From Bryobacteraceae bacterium (GTDB taxonomy: Bacteria > Acidobacteriota > Terriglobia > Bryobacterales > Bryobacteraceae), in contig JANXXV010000856.1 of NCBI GenBank assembly GCA_025350445.1, forward strand, positions 1 to 5,986: a stretch of DNA of 5,986 nucleotides, in the 5' to 3' direction. Every line of letters begins with the position of its first letter. Positions within the stretch are counted from its first letter, which is position 1. Below, piece after piece: positions 1-5,986 of this stretch. Under the pieces are notes generated by a model, which had not been told where the DNA came from, did not search any database, and saw only the letters and a program-made list of their open reading frames with translations. The translations under genes and the position numbers were made by a program.

Positions 1-3000
1 ACCAGCACCTGCTGCGTTTCAGCCAAACCTAATTCCCACGGAACACCCGCGTGCTTCAGGGAAGTCAGCGGCGATGCGCCCGTTCCGCCATCGTGCCCGC
101 TGATCAGTACCAGATCGGCATGAGCCTTCGCTACACCCGCGGCCACCGTACCGACGCCCACCTCTGCCACAAGCTTCACCGAAACACGAGCCTTCGGATT
201 CACGTTCTTCAAATCGTAGATCAACTGCGCCAGATCTTCGATCGAGTAAATATCATGATGCGGCGGCGGCGAGATCAGTCCCACCCCTGGAATTGCATGC
301 CGCGTCCTGGCGATCGATTCGCTGATCTTGTGGCCGGGCAGTTGCCCGCCCTCGCCCGGCTTTGCACCCTGCGCAATCTTGATCTGCAACTCGTCCGCAT
401 TCACCAGGTAGTTCGTGGTAACCCCGAACCGCCCGGACGCCACCTGCTTGATCGCGCTGCGCCGCCAGTCGCCGTTCGCATCCCGCTCAAAGCGTTCTTC
501 GTCTTCCCCGCCCTCGCCGGTGTTGGATCGGCCGCCAATGCGGTTCATCGCAATCGCCAGCGTTTCGTGCGCCTCCTTGCTGATCGATCCGTAGGACATC
601 GCGCCCGTCGCAAAGCGCTTCACAATCTCGCTCGCCGGCTCCACTTCCTCAATCGGAATCGGCTTGGCTGCGTTCTTCAACGTCATCAGTCCGCGCAGCG
701 TACACAGTTGCTTGCTCTGGTCGTTCACCAGCTCTGTATACTCTTTGAACGTCGCGTAGCTCTGCTGCTTCACCGCATGTTGCAGCTTGCTCACTGTCAG
801 CGGATTGAAAAGGTGGTACTCACCGCGGATGCGGTATTGATAGCTTCCGCCGACGTCCAGTTCCGTGCTGGAATCGGTCAGCGGACGGAAGGCGTGGCTG
901 TGCTTCATCTGCGCTTCCCGAGCCAGAACACCCAGCCCCACGCCCTCGATCCGCGAAGGCGTGCCGGTGAAATACTTATCGACGATTTCCTTGTTGAGCC
1001 CGATCGCCTCGAAAATCTGCGCGCCGCGATAGCTCTGCAGCGTGGAAATTCCCATTTTCGAGAAGACCTTCAACAGGCCCTTATTGATCGACTTCTTGTA
1101 ATTCTTCAGCGCCGTTTCAAACGTGAACTTCGGACCAAAGTCTCCACGAAGCGTCAGGTTTTCCAGCGTCTCAATAGCCAGATACGGATTGATCGCGCTC
1201 GCCCCGTAGCCGATCAGCACGCAGAAGTGCATCACTTCGCGCGGCTCGCCCGATTCAATGATCAACGCCACCTGCGTCCGCGTCCCTTCCCGCACCAGAT
1301 GGTTATGCACCGCCGTCAACGCCAACAGGCTCGGAATCGGCGCCGAGTCTTCATCCACTCCGCGGTCCGACAGGATCAGCACCGAGTAACCGTTCTTGAT
1401 CGAAAGCGAAGCGCGCCGGCACAAACCGGTGAGCGACCGCTCCAGTTCCTGCTCTCCGCCATCCACCCGGTACAACGTAGGCAGCGTGCAAGCCAGAAAA
1501 TCGCCAAACGAGACGCGCCGTAATTTTTCCAGATCCCGATTGGTCAAAATGGGATGCTGCAGTTTCAACGTATGGCAATGCTGGGGAGTCTCATCCAGAA
1601 TGTTCCGCTCATTGCCGATGTAGCTGGTGAGCGACATCACCAGTTCTTCACGGATCGGATCGATCGGCGGATTGGTCACCTGCGCAAACAACTGCTTGAA
1701 ATAGTTGAACAGCGATTGCGGTTTATCGGACAGGCAAGCCAGCGGCGTATCGGTGCCCATGGAACCGATGGCCTCCTCGCCGCGCTCCGCCATCGGTGTC
1801 ATTAAAATGCGCACGTCTTCATCGGTGTAGCCGAACGCCCTCTGCCGGCACAGAATGGTTTCATGATCGGTGGAGTAGACGCGCGGCGGTTCCGGCAGGT
1901 CGTCCAAATCGATCTGATTCTCCTCGATCCATTGCCCGTAAGGCTGACGGCTAGCCAGCCGCTGCTTCAATTCCTCATCCGGAATCAGACGCTTCTCGGA
2001 AAGATCCACCAGCAGCATGCGGCCGGGTTGCAGCCGGCCTTTGTACTTTACCTCTTCCGGCTTCACCGGCAGCACGCCGGTTTCCGACGCCATGATCAGC
2101 ACATCGTCGTGCGTCACCAGATACCGCGCGGGCCGCAAACCATTGCGATCCAGCGTCGCGCCAATCACGTTGCCGTCCGTGAAGGCAACCGCGGCCGGTC
2201 CATCCCAAGGCTCCATCAGCGAGGCATGGTATTCGTAAAACGCCTTCTTATCCGCCGGCATCGTCGTGTCGGCGTCCCAGGCTTCGGGCATCAGCATCGC
2301 CATTACGTGCGGCAGCGAGCGGCCGGCCATTTTCAGAATCTGTACCGCGTTGTCCAGGCAAGCCGAATCGCTCCCGTTCGGCGCGATCACCGGAAACAGT
2401 TTCTTGAGGTCGTCACCATAAAGGGGCGACTCCATCACCGACTGCCGCGCATACATCCAGTTCACGTTGCCGCGAACGGTATTGATCTCGCCGTTATGGC
2501 AAATATGCCGGAACGGATGAGCCAGTTGCCAGGTGGGGAACGTGTTTGTCGAGAAGCGTTGATGCACCAGGCACAACGCGCTCATTGCATCCGGATCGGA
2601 CAGATCCGTGTAAAAATTAGTGATTTGCGGAGCAAGCAACAAGCCCTTATAAATAATCGTGCGCGAGGAGAGCGACGGCAGGTAGAAGAAGCTCTTATCG
2701 CGAATGTCCGATTCCGCCACCTCGGCCTCAGCCCGCTTCAAAACCAGATACAGCTTGCGTTCCAACTGGTCCTGCGTCATTCCCGCCGCGCTGCGAATGA
2801 AAATTTGTTCGATGTACGGTTGTGAGCCCCGCGCCACTCGCCCTATCGCGTTGCCATCCACCGGGGTATCCCGCCATCCCAGCACAACCAAACCCTCTTC
2901 GGCGGCAATCCGCTCCAGAATTCCCTCGCACTGCAGCCGCAGTTGCCGCTCCAGCGGCAGAAAAACCATTCCAATTCCGTACTCGCCCACCGGTGGAAGC

Positions 3001-3269
3001 GTGAAGCCAAGCTTTCCGCACTCCCTGCGGAAGAATTTGTCCGGGATCTGAATCAGCACTCCTGCACCATCGCCGGTATCCGGGTCGCAGCCGGAAGCCC
3101 CTCTGTGTGTTAGGTTTACAAGGATCTGAATACCCTTGGAAATGATCTCGTGAGATTGTTCGCCCTTGATGTTCACCACAAAGCCGAGACCACACGCATC
3201 TCGTTCATTCTGTGGAGAATAAAGTCCTTGGGCGACCGGTAGACCGTTAGGTAAGCGTGCTTGGCTCAT
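1..3269 (-). CDS. gltB: Glutamate synthase large (alpha) subunit, NAD(P)H type, 5' 1,089 codons; 3' end outside window
   Basis: Cytoplasmic enzyme of the GS-GOGAT ammonia assimilation route. It releases ammonia from glutamine and channels it to 2-oxoglutarate, giving glutamate. The frame is open from ATG 3269 to the left edge without a stop. A short 25-residue propeptide precedes the expected N-terminal nucleophile Cys26 (DACGLGF). The glutaminase (GATase type 2) domain follows, with GDGAG at 66-70, [10 protein letters not shown] from 238, HNGEINT at 258-264 and DRNGLRP at 374-380. A central domain leads to the FMN-binding synthase domain, with MSYGSIS from 891, [12 protein letters not shown] at 912-923, [10 protein letters not shown] near 970 and [12 protein letters not shown] at 1057-1068. 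The family is about 1,500 residues long, so roughly 400 are missing, including the 3Fe-4S cysteines and the GXGXG domain. Only a short linker follows GGED before [12 protein letters not shown]. The roughly 25-residue insertion of ferredoxin-dependent enzymes is absent, which favours the bacterial GltB/GltD type. gltD is not in view. Confidence 0.97.
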   Translation of the reverse strand, partial: MSQARLPNGLPVAQGLYSPQNERDACGLGFVVNIKGEQSHEIISKGIQILVNLTHRGASGCDPDTGDGAGVLIQIPDKFFRRECGKLGFTLPPVGEYGIGMVFLPLERQLRLQCEGILERIAAEEGLVVLGWRDTPVDGNAIGRVARGSQPYIEQIFIRSAAGMTQDQLERKLYLVLKRAEAEVAESDIRDKSFFYLPSLSSRTIIYKGLLLAPQITNFYTDLSDPDAMSALCLVHQRFSTNTFPTWQLAHPFRHICHNGEINTVRGNVNWMYARQSVMESPLYGDDLKKLFPVIAPNGSDSACLDNAVQILKMAGRSLPHVMAMLMPEAWDADTTMPADKKAFYEYHASLMEPWDGPAAVAFTDGNVIGATLDRNGLRPARYLVTHDDVLIMASETGVLPVKPEEVKYKGRLQPGRMLLVDLSEKRLIPDEELKQRLASRQPYGQWIEENQIDLDDLPEPPRVYSTDHETILCRQRAFGYTDEDVRILMTPMAERGEEAIGSMGTDTPLACLSDKPQSLFNYFKQLFAQVTNPPIDPIREELVMSLTSYIGNERNILDETPQHCHTLKLQHPILTNRDLEKLRRVSFGDFLACTLPTLYRVDGGEQELERSLTGLCRRASLSIKNGYSVLILSDRGVDEDSAPIPSLLALTAVHNHLVREGTRTQVALIIESGEPREVMHFCVLIGYGASAINPYLAIETLENLTLRGDFGPKFTFETALKNYKKSINKGLLKVFSKMGISTLQSYRGAQIFEAIGLNKEIVDKYFTGTPSRIEGVGLGVLAREAQMKHSHAFRPLTDSSTELDVGGSYQYRIRGEYHLFNPLTVSKLQHAVKQQSYATFKEYTELVNDQSKQLCTLRGLMTLKNAAKPIPIEEVEPASEIVKRFATGAMSYGSISKEAHETLAIAMNRIGGRSNTGEGGEDEERFERDANGDWRRSAIKQVASGRFGVTTNYLVNADELQIKIAQGAKPGEGGQLPGHKISESIARTRHAIPGVGLISPPPHHDIYSIEDLAQLIYDLKNVNPKARVSVKLVAEVGVGTVAAGVAKAHADLVLISGHDGGTGASPLTSLKHAGVPWELGLAETQQVL

Positions 3270-3275
3270 GGCACC

Positions 3276-3279
3276 CCTC
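3276..3279 (-). promoter_or_regulatory. Ribosome binding site of gltB
   Basis: On the minus strand GAGG (within GAGGGG) lies 6 nt before the ATG at 3269. It supports this start, and the start also gives the expected short propeptide before the catalytic Cys. Confidence 0.6.
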
Positions 3280-3299
3280 GTCAAGTTGATTCAGCGCCC

Positions 3300-3308
3300 A
3301 GTATAGCA
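3300..3308 (-). promoter_or_regulatory. Probable gltB promoter, extended -10 element
   Basis: The minus strand reads TGCTATACT, a TGN extension followed by a -10 hexamer with one mismatch to TATAAT. Transcription would start near 3293, giving a leader of about 24 nt. At the 17-bp spacing the -35 position reads TTTATC, a poor match. A weak -35 is common at promoters that depend on an activator, and this agrees with the LysR box upstream. Predicted from sequence only. Confidence 0.5.
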
Positions 3309-3345
3309 CAGCACTACTATTAGATAAAGTGAAAACAAAAGACTG

Positions 3346-3360
3346 GTAATTCAGATTTAC
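3346..3360. promoter_or_regulatory. Candidate LysR-type regulator box (T-N11-A dyad)
   Basis: GTAATTCAGATTTAC is a 15-bp imperfect palindrome. Six of seven base pairs match around the central A at 3353, and it contains T(3347)-N11-A(3359), the standard LysR-family recognition pattern. Its centre is about 60 bp upstream of the predicted gltB transcription start, close to the usual position of the main LysR site near -65. It also sits 20 bp upstream of the regulator's own start codon, so binding there could both activate gltB and repress the regulator. This is inference from position and symmetry. Confidence 0.5.
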
Positions 3361-3366
3361 TTAAGC

Positions 3367-3397
3367 TAGACTGACGATTGTGGGTTTTGACAGTCTA
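3367..3397. repeat. Inverted repeat TAGACTG / CAGTCTA over the regulator start
   Basis: Perfect 7-bp arms at 3367-3373 and 3391-3397 are separated by 17 bp that include the GTG start codon at 3380. One further C/G pair follows inside after an A/A mismatch. The hexamer AGACTG also occurs in direct orientation at 3340-3345. The repeat could be a second operator for autoregulation, or an mRNA hairpin that hides the start codon. A 7-bp dyad may also arise by chance. Confidence 0.35.
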
Positions 3398-4294
3398 ATC
3401 CTGTTCCGCGATATCGTTCAAACGAAAAGCCTCAGCCGTGGGGCGGAACTGAACGGGATCTCCCCTTCCGCGGCCAGCCAGCAACTCCATGAACTGGAAA
3501 AGGGCCTCGGAGTTTCGCTGCTCGACAGGTCCACCCGTCCGCTGTCCCTCACCGCTGCCGGGAAGTTGTATCATGATCTCTGCCGCGATGTCCTGCGCCG
3601 CAACGATGAATTCCGGGTCGCGCTTGACGAGTTGAGGATCGATATTGAAGGCACCGTGCGCATCGCGTCAATTTATTCCATCGGCCTGTCTGAAATGTCG
3701 CAGGTGGAAGCGGAATTTCAGCGGCGCGTTCCTCACGTCCGTCTTCAAATCGATTATCTGCGGCCCGAAAAAGTATATGAATCCGTAGCGTCCGACCGCG
3801 TAGACCTGGGCTTGGTCAGCTATCCGGAGCCCACCCGCGAGATCTCCGTCATTCCCTGGCGCGAAGAGGAAATGGTTCTCGCCACCGCCCCTTCCCATCC
3901 TCTCGCCGCGCGCCACGCCATCTCGGCCGCCGACCTTGAAGGAGTAGATTTCATCGCATTCGACGAGGACCTGCCCATTCGACGGGAAGTCGACCGGTTT
4001 CTCCGTGCCGCCGGTGTGGACGTAAACATCGCCATGCACTTTGATAACGTCCAGACCATCAAGGAAGCGATCGAGCTCGGTTCCGGAGTCGGCATTGTGC
4101 CCGCCAGAATCCTGCGGAACGAACTGCGGCAAGGACGTCTGGCTGCGATTCCCATCGCGTCTCCCGGTCTGGTCCGTCCGCTGGGGATCATTCACCGCAA
4201 GAAGAAGCGCTTCCACCGGGCCGCGCAATCGTTTCTCGATCTTCTCCAGGAATCACCGGCCCCGCCCGTCGCAGAGTCCATCCTCACCGTTTGA
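3380..4294 (+). CDS. LysR-type transcriptional regulator divergent from gltB
   Basis: A 304-residue cytoplasmic DNA-binding protein of normal length for the LysR family. Residues 1-61 form the N-terminal winged helix-turn-helix: FRDIVQTKSLSRGAEL, then recognition-helix region ISPSAASQQLHELEKGLG (27-44), then LLDRSTRPLSLTAAG. A linker helix follows. An effector-binding domain of the periplasmic-binding-protein fold runs from about 90 to 290, with the typical late motif ELGSGVGIVP (232-241). The start is GTG. An in-frame TAA at 3362 excludes longer versions, and no good Shine-Dalgarno sequence is visible, so expression may be low or controlled. The gene is 110 bp from gltB in divergent orientation, the arrangement of gltC and gltAB in Bacillus subtilis. 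Control of glutamate synthase is therefore the likeliest role. The effector cannot be read from sequence, and I do not assign the gltC symbol because similarity to GltC itself was not tested. Confidence 0.93.
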   Translation: MGFDSLILFRDIVQTKSLSRGAELNGISPSAASQQLHELEKGLGVSLLDRSTRPLSLTAAGKLYHDLCRDVLRRNDEFRVALDELRIDIEGTVRIASIYSIGLSEMSQVEAEFQRRVPHVRLQIDYLRPEKVYESVASDRVDLGLVSYPEPTREISVIPWREEEMVLATAPSHPLAARHAISAADLEGVDFIAFDEDLPIRREVDRFLRAAGVDVNIAMHFDNVQTIKEAIELGSGVGIVPARILRNELRQGRLAAIPIASPGLVRPLGIIHRKKKRFHRAAQSFLDLLQESPAPPVAESILTV

Positions 4295-4316
4295 ACACGT
4301 AGCCGGGTTCGAGAAG

Positions 4317-4352
4317 AAAGCCCCGCGCCCACACGGGCCTCCGGTGGGCTTT
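4317..4352 (+). terminator. Possible terminator hairpin after the LysR gene
   Basis: AAAGCCC (4317-4323) pairs perfectly with GGGCTTT (4346-4352). A small inner GCCC-ACAC-GGGC hairpin occupies part of the loop. It begins 22 nt after the regulator's stop codon. No U-rich tract follows the stem apart from the TTT within it, so efficient intrinsic termination is doubtful. Confidence 0.3.
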
Positions 4353-4386
4353 GGGCCGCCACCCTGCCGGGCCTCCGCCGGCCCAA
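4351..4386. repeat. Second GC-rich inverted repeat in the convergent gap
   Basis: TTGGGCCG (4351-4358) and CGGCCCAA (4379-4386) form a perfect 8-bp inverted repeat with a 20-nt loop. It overlaps the 3' arm of the preceding hairpin by two bases and competes with an inner GCCGG/CCGGC pairing. The surrounding stretch is very GC-rich and shows no coding signal. Its function is unknown. Confidence 0.3.
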
Positions 4387-4466
4387 CCGTCCACTACCGC
4401 CGGGCAGCGGGCCAGCCGATACCCTCGCGGAATAGGGCGTATGCACCCGGGCAGTGCAAAATGCAA

Positions 4467-4501
4467 AATGCCGTCCGGCCCGATCGGGCACGGACGGCAT
4501 T
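4467..4501 (-). terminator. Strong intrinsic terminator of the exbD-TPR operon
   Basis: AATGCCGTCCG (4467-4477) and CGGACGGCATT (4491-4501) are perfect 11-bp arms. Between them lies a second perfect palindrome, GCCCGATCGGGC (4478-4489), so the whole folds as one long stem with a single bulged base. On the minus strand it starts 27 nt after the TPR gene's stop. It is followed by the repeated TTTTGCA TTTTGCA sequence (4468-4455), giving two short U tracts. On the plus strand only TCTAAA follows, so the minus-strand operon is the better owner. It may still stop read-through from the LysR gene. Confidence 0.75.
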
Positions 4502-4528
4502 CTAAATCCGCTCGCTCAAACTTAAATC

Positions 4529-5365
4529 TTACTGCGCATCGCCACCGGCATTTTTCTTCATAGCGCGCTCGGCCTTGAGCTTCTTAGTATCAAGAGCCTT
4601 CTGCACCCAATTGTCGGCGATATCGACTTCTTTCTTGTAGTCTTCCGCCGAGTCGGCCAAATCGGCGCGTTCGCGGATCAGCAGATTCATGTACGCCATG
4701 GCGTCGTCATACTGCGGATCGACATCCAGCGCTTTCTGCAAATTCTTCATCCCGGCTTCCACCATCGGACCATACTGCGCCTTCAGCTCTTCCTTCAGCT
4801 TCTTATCCTTGATCGGACCAGGATCTTCCGGCTTCATTCCAAGCTTGGCCCGCGCGGTGGCCAGTTGCGGATACCACTTCGCCCAGGTGATAACGCCCAA
4901 ACTGTAGTAAGCTTCTTTGTTCCTGTCGTCAATCTGCGTCAGCTTTTCGTACCATTCCTTGGCTTCGTCCAGCTTCTTTAACTTCGAGTCCAACCCGGTG
5001 GCGCCCTGCGCTTCGCTGTAGTGGAGAGAAGCAAGTGACGTTACCGCCACCGTATTCTTCGGGTCCTGTTCCAACACCTTCAAGAACTGGTCGTTGGCTG
5101 CCTTCGCGTTTTGCAGGTTCTCCGGCGAGTCGGCCCCCGGAATGTATTGGCTCATGTAGGCCGTGGCCAGATACAGGCGGGCATTGGGGTTCGTGCCGTC
5201 CAAATCCACGGCGGTCTTGAAATGTTCTACCGCTTCGGTGTACTTGGCATTCTTGAAGGCCGCAACGCCCTTGTTCAGTTCGTCGCGCGACTTTAACTTG
5301 TCACAGCCGGTCGACAATAACGCGAGAATTGTGAGGCTCGCAACTGCTAGAAATGTTCTTTTCAT
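4529..5365 (-). CDS. TPR-repeat lipoprotein, distal gene of an ExbD operon
   Basis: A 278-residue exported lipoprotein. The signal peptide has a basic MKR start, a hydrophobic core (F5-L17) and a lipobox LSTGC with Cys21 as the lipidated residue. Asp22 follows at position +2. In E. coli, Asp+2 keeps lipoproteins in the inner membrane; whether the rule holds here is unknown. The mature part is mostly tetratricopeptide helices. TPR units are visible at about 30-60 (GVAAFKNAKYTEAVEHFKTAVDLD), 62-102, 105-147 and 200-230 (NLQKALDVDP). A longer charged Lys/Glu/Pro-rich insert lies at about 170-198, and the C-terminal tail is lysine-rich. TPRs bind other proteins, so a scaffold or adaptor role on the periplasmic face is likely. 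No catalytic motif is seen. It begins 4 nt after the exbD stop. A GGAGG at 5385-5381 lies 15 nt upstream, which is far, so translational coupling to exbD is probable. The specific partner is unknown. Confidence 0.9.
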   Translation of the reverse strand: MKRTFLAVASLTILALLSTGCDKLKSRDELNKGVAAFKNAKYTEAVEHFKTAVDLDGTNPNARLYLATAYMSQYIPGADSPENLQNAKAANDQFLKVLEQDPKNTVAVTSLASLHYSEAQGATGLDSKLKKLDEAKEWYEKLTQIDDRNKEAYYSLGVITWAKWYPQLATARAKLGMKPEDPGPIKDKKLKEELKAQYGPMVEAGMKNLQKALDVDPQYDDAMAYMNLLIRERADLADSAEDYKKEVDIADNWVQKALDTKKLKAERAMKKNAGGDAQ

Positions 5366-5369
5366 GAGA

Positions 5370-5798
5370 CTACTGGCCAGCCTCCATTTTCGCTGTCATC
5401 AAGCCGACCTTGTCTATTCCGGCGCCCTTTGCGATATCGATCGCGTGGGCTACGTATTGGAATTCAAGATCGGGGTCGCCCTTCACAAACACGACCTTCT
5501 CCGCGCGGGTCTTGAAGATTTCCATCAGCCGGTTACCCAGTCTGCCCTCGTCGGTTGGTTCGGAATTGATCATCATCTTCTTGTCCTTGTCGATGATGAT
5601 CACCACCGTACGATCCTGCCCGGGCGGAGGCGGCGGCGCATTTGGCGGCGGAGGCTGCGGCACAAGCGCGTCCAGTCCCATCTGGTCCAGCGGCGTGATC
5701 ACCATGAAGATGATCAGCAGCACAAGCAGAACATCGATGAGGGGCGTTAGGTTCATGTCCGCCATCGCTCCCTTTCTTCCACCGGTTGCCATTGCCAT
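5370..5798 (-). CDS. exbD: ExbD/TolR-family biopolymer transport protein
   Basis: A 142-residue inner-membrane protein of normal ExbD length. A short cytoplasmic N-terminus (to about residue 15) leads into the signature MNLTPLIDVLLVLLIIFM (15-32). This is the single transmembrane helix, with the conserved proton-pathway aspartate at Asp22. The periplasmic part begins with a proline-rich linker (47-59, ten prolines) and continues into the ExbD/TolR fold, with TVVIIIDKDKKMMIN, a helix around RLGNRLMEIF, VVFVKGDPDLEFQYVAHAIDIAKGAGIDKVGL and a short tail. In the family, ExbD dimers sit inside an ExbB pentamer and convert proton flow into work on TonB or Tol partners. The ATG at 5798 is preceded by a clear Shine-Dalgarno sequence. 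TonB-type and TolR-type roles cannot be separated from this sequence. A partial paralogue lies immediately upstream and a TPR lipoprotein immediately downstream, so the three probably form one transcript. Confidence 0.95.
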   Translation of the reverse strand: MAMATGGRKGAMADMNLTPLIDVLLVLLIIFMVITPLDQMGLDALVPQPPPPNAPPPPPGQDRTVVIIIDKDKKMMINSEPTDEGRLGNRLMEIFKTRAEKVVFVKGDPDLEFQYVAHAIDIAKGAGIDKVGLMTAKMEAGQ

Positions 5799-5806
5799 AA
5801 GAATTG

Positions 5807-5813
5807 CTCCTTT
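5807..5813 (-). promoter_or_regulatory. Ribosome binding site of exbD
   Basis: The minus strand reads AAAGGAG, ending 8 nt before the ATG at 5798. This is near-ideal spacing and selects that ATG over the in-frame ATG two codons later. Confidence 0.75.
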
Positions 5814-5831
5814 TAGAAAACTCTGTCCTGC

Positions 5832-5853
5832 ACCGAAGCCGCGTACCGAAGCC
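5832..5853. repeat. Short tandem direct repeat between the two ExbD genes
   Basis: ACCGAAGCC occurs at 5832-5840 and 5845-5853, a 13-bp period, with a partial third copy CCGAA at 5859-5863. On the transcribed minus strand each full copy contains CTTCGG, the sequence of a stable UUCG tetraloop, but the flanking bases pair poorly. It lies in the 80-bp gap between the ExbD genes, where no terminator is evident. Confidence 0.4.
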
Positions 5854-5878
5854 CTCTGCCGAAACGCGCGCTTTCAGC

Positions 5879-5986
5879 TTACTGTCCGGCTGGAGGTCCG
5901 CCCGCCGCCGGCGGCGTTGCCTTGTCTACTTTGTCGTTTTTTTCCGTCAGCAAACCGAGTTGATCCACTCCAGCCGCGCGCAGGTT
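5879..5986 (-). CDS. ExbD/TolR-family protein, C-terminal 35 residues only
   Basis: The frame is open from the right edge to a TAA at 5879-5881. It encodes NLRAAGVDQLGLLTEKNDKVDK followed by a Pro/Ala/Gly-rich tail ending in PAGQ. The segment LRAAGVDQLGLLTE corresponds to the last helix and strand of the ExbD/TolR periplasmic domain, and it aligns with AKGAGIDKVGLMTAK in the complete ExbD downstream. This indicates two ExbD genes in tandem. The low-complexity tail of about 16 residues (DKATPPAAGGPPAGQ region) extends beyond the usual domain end. It lies 80 bp upstream of the complete exbD, on the same strand. An ExbB/TolQ-like gene further upstream is expected but lies outside the window. Confidence 0.8.
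   Translation of the reverse strand, partial: NLRAAGVDQLGLLTEKNDKVDKATPPAAGGPPAGQ

Noticed and set aside
51..1523. Long (490-codon) open frame on the plus strand
   Set aside because: It lies entirely antisense to gltB, whose domains and motifs are unmistakable on the minus strand. The predicted protein is rich in Arg, His and Gln with no recognisable domain, as expected for the shadow of a GC-rich gene.
1863..2825. 320-codon open frame on the plus strand
   Set aside because: It is antisense to the glutaminase and central part of gltB. It has a biased composition (Arg, His, Gln) and no family resemblance.
2728..3195. 155-codon open frame on the minus strand, same strand as gltB
   Set aside because: It is an alternative frame inside the gltB glutaminase domain. 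The gltB frame carries the conserved motifs here, and there is no sign of a frameshift.
3303..3320. ATAG...CTAT short dyad between the -10 and the LysR box
   Set aside because: Only 4-bp arms and no inner pairing. It is too weak to call a second regulator site, although its position would suit one.
3668..4228. 186-codon open frame antisense to the LysR gene
   Set aside because: It is a shadow of the effector-binding domain. It has no domain and no plausible start signal.
4301..4325. GGGTTCGA resembling a tRNA T-loop
   Set aside because: The flanking bases do not form the T-stem, and no acceptor or anticodon arm can be drawn around it.
5163..5750. 195-codon plus-strand open frame opposite exbD and the TPR gene
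   Set aside because: It spans two genes that are well supported on the other strand and its composition is shadow-like.

Overview
The window looks like ordinary chromosomal DNA from a GC-rich, Gram-negative bacterium. The best guess for the source is Acidobacteriota, in the Solibacter/Bryobacter direction. This rests on a two-ExbD plus TPR-lipoprotein cluster, the style of the ExbD proteins, and an NAD(P)H-type GltB with a divergent LysR regulator. It is an inference from protein character; no 16S or other marker gene is present. I see no mobile element, CRISPR array, tRNA or rRNA.

Left part (1-3269, minus strand): the first 1,089 codons of glutamate synthase large subunit, gltB, run unbroken from an ATG at 3269 off the left edge. 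The glutaminase domain, the central domain and most of the FMN domain are inside. The 3Fe-4S cysteines and the C-terminal GXGXG domain lie outside. Because this reading frame is open at the window edge, it is easily missed, and long open frames on the opposite strand can be mistaken for genes.

Middle (3270-4294): a LysR-type regulator is transcribed divergently from gltB across a 110-bp gap. The gap holds an extended -10 element and a GAGG ribosome site for gltB. It also holds a textbook T-N11-A LysR box centred about 60 bp upstream of the predicted gltB start of transcription. The layout matches that of gltC/gltAB in Bacillus subtilis, so a regulator controlling ammonia assimilation is the natural reading. 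A 7-bp inverted repeat lies over the regulator's own start codon.

Right part (4295-5986): a 234-bp convergent gap contains hairpins, including a strong terminator for the minus-strand genes. These genes, read right to left, are the tail of one ExbD/TolR-type protein, a complete second ExbD/TolR-type protein, and a TPR lipoprotein starting 4 nt after the second ExbD stops. Together they look like the distal end of an ExbB-ExbD-ExbD-TPR operon, an inner-membrane proton-driven motor that energises outer-membrane processes. The first ExbD and an expected ExbB/TolQ-like gene lie mostly beyond the right edge.

I did not find a clearly new biological system. The most useful leads are the predicted regulator operator in front of gltB, the inverted repeat over the regulator start, and the coupling of a TPR lipoprotein carrying Asp at position +2 to the ExbD genes.
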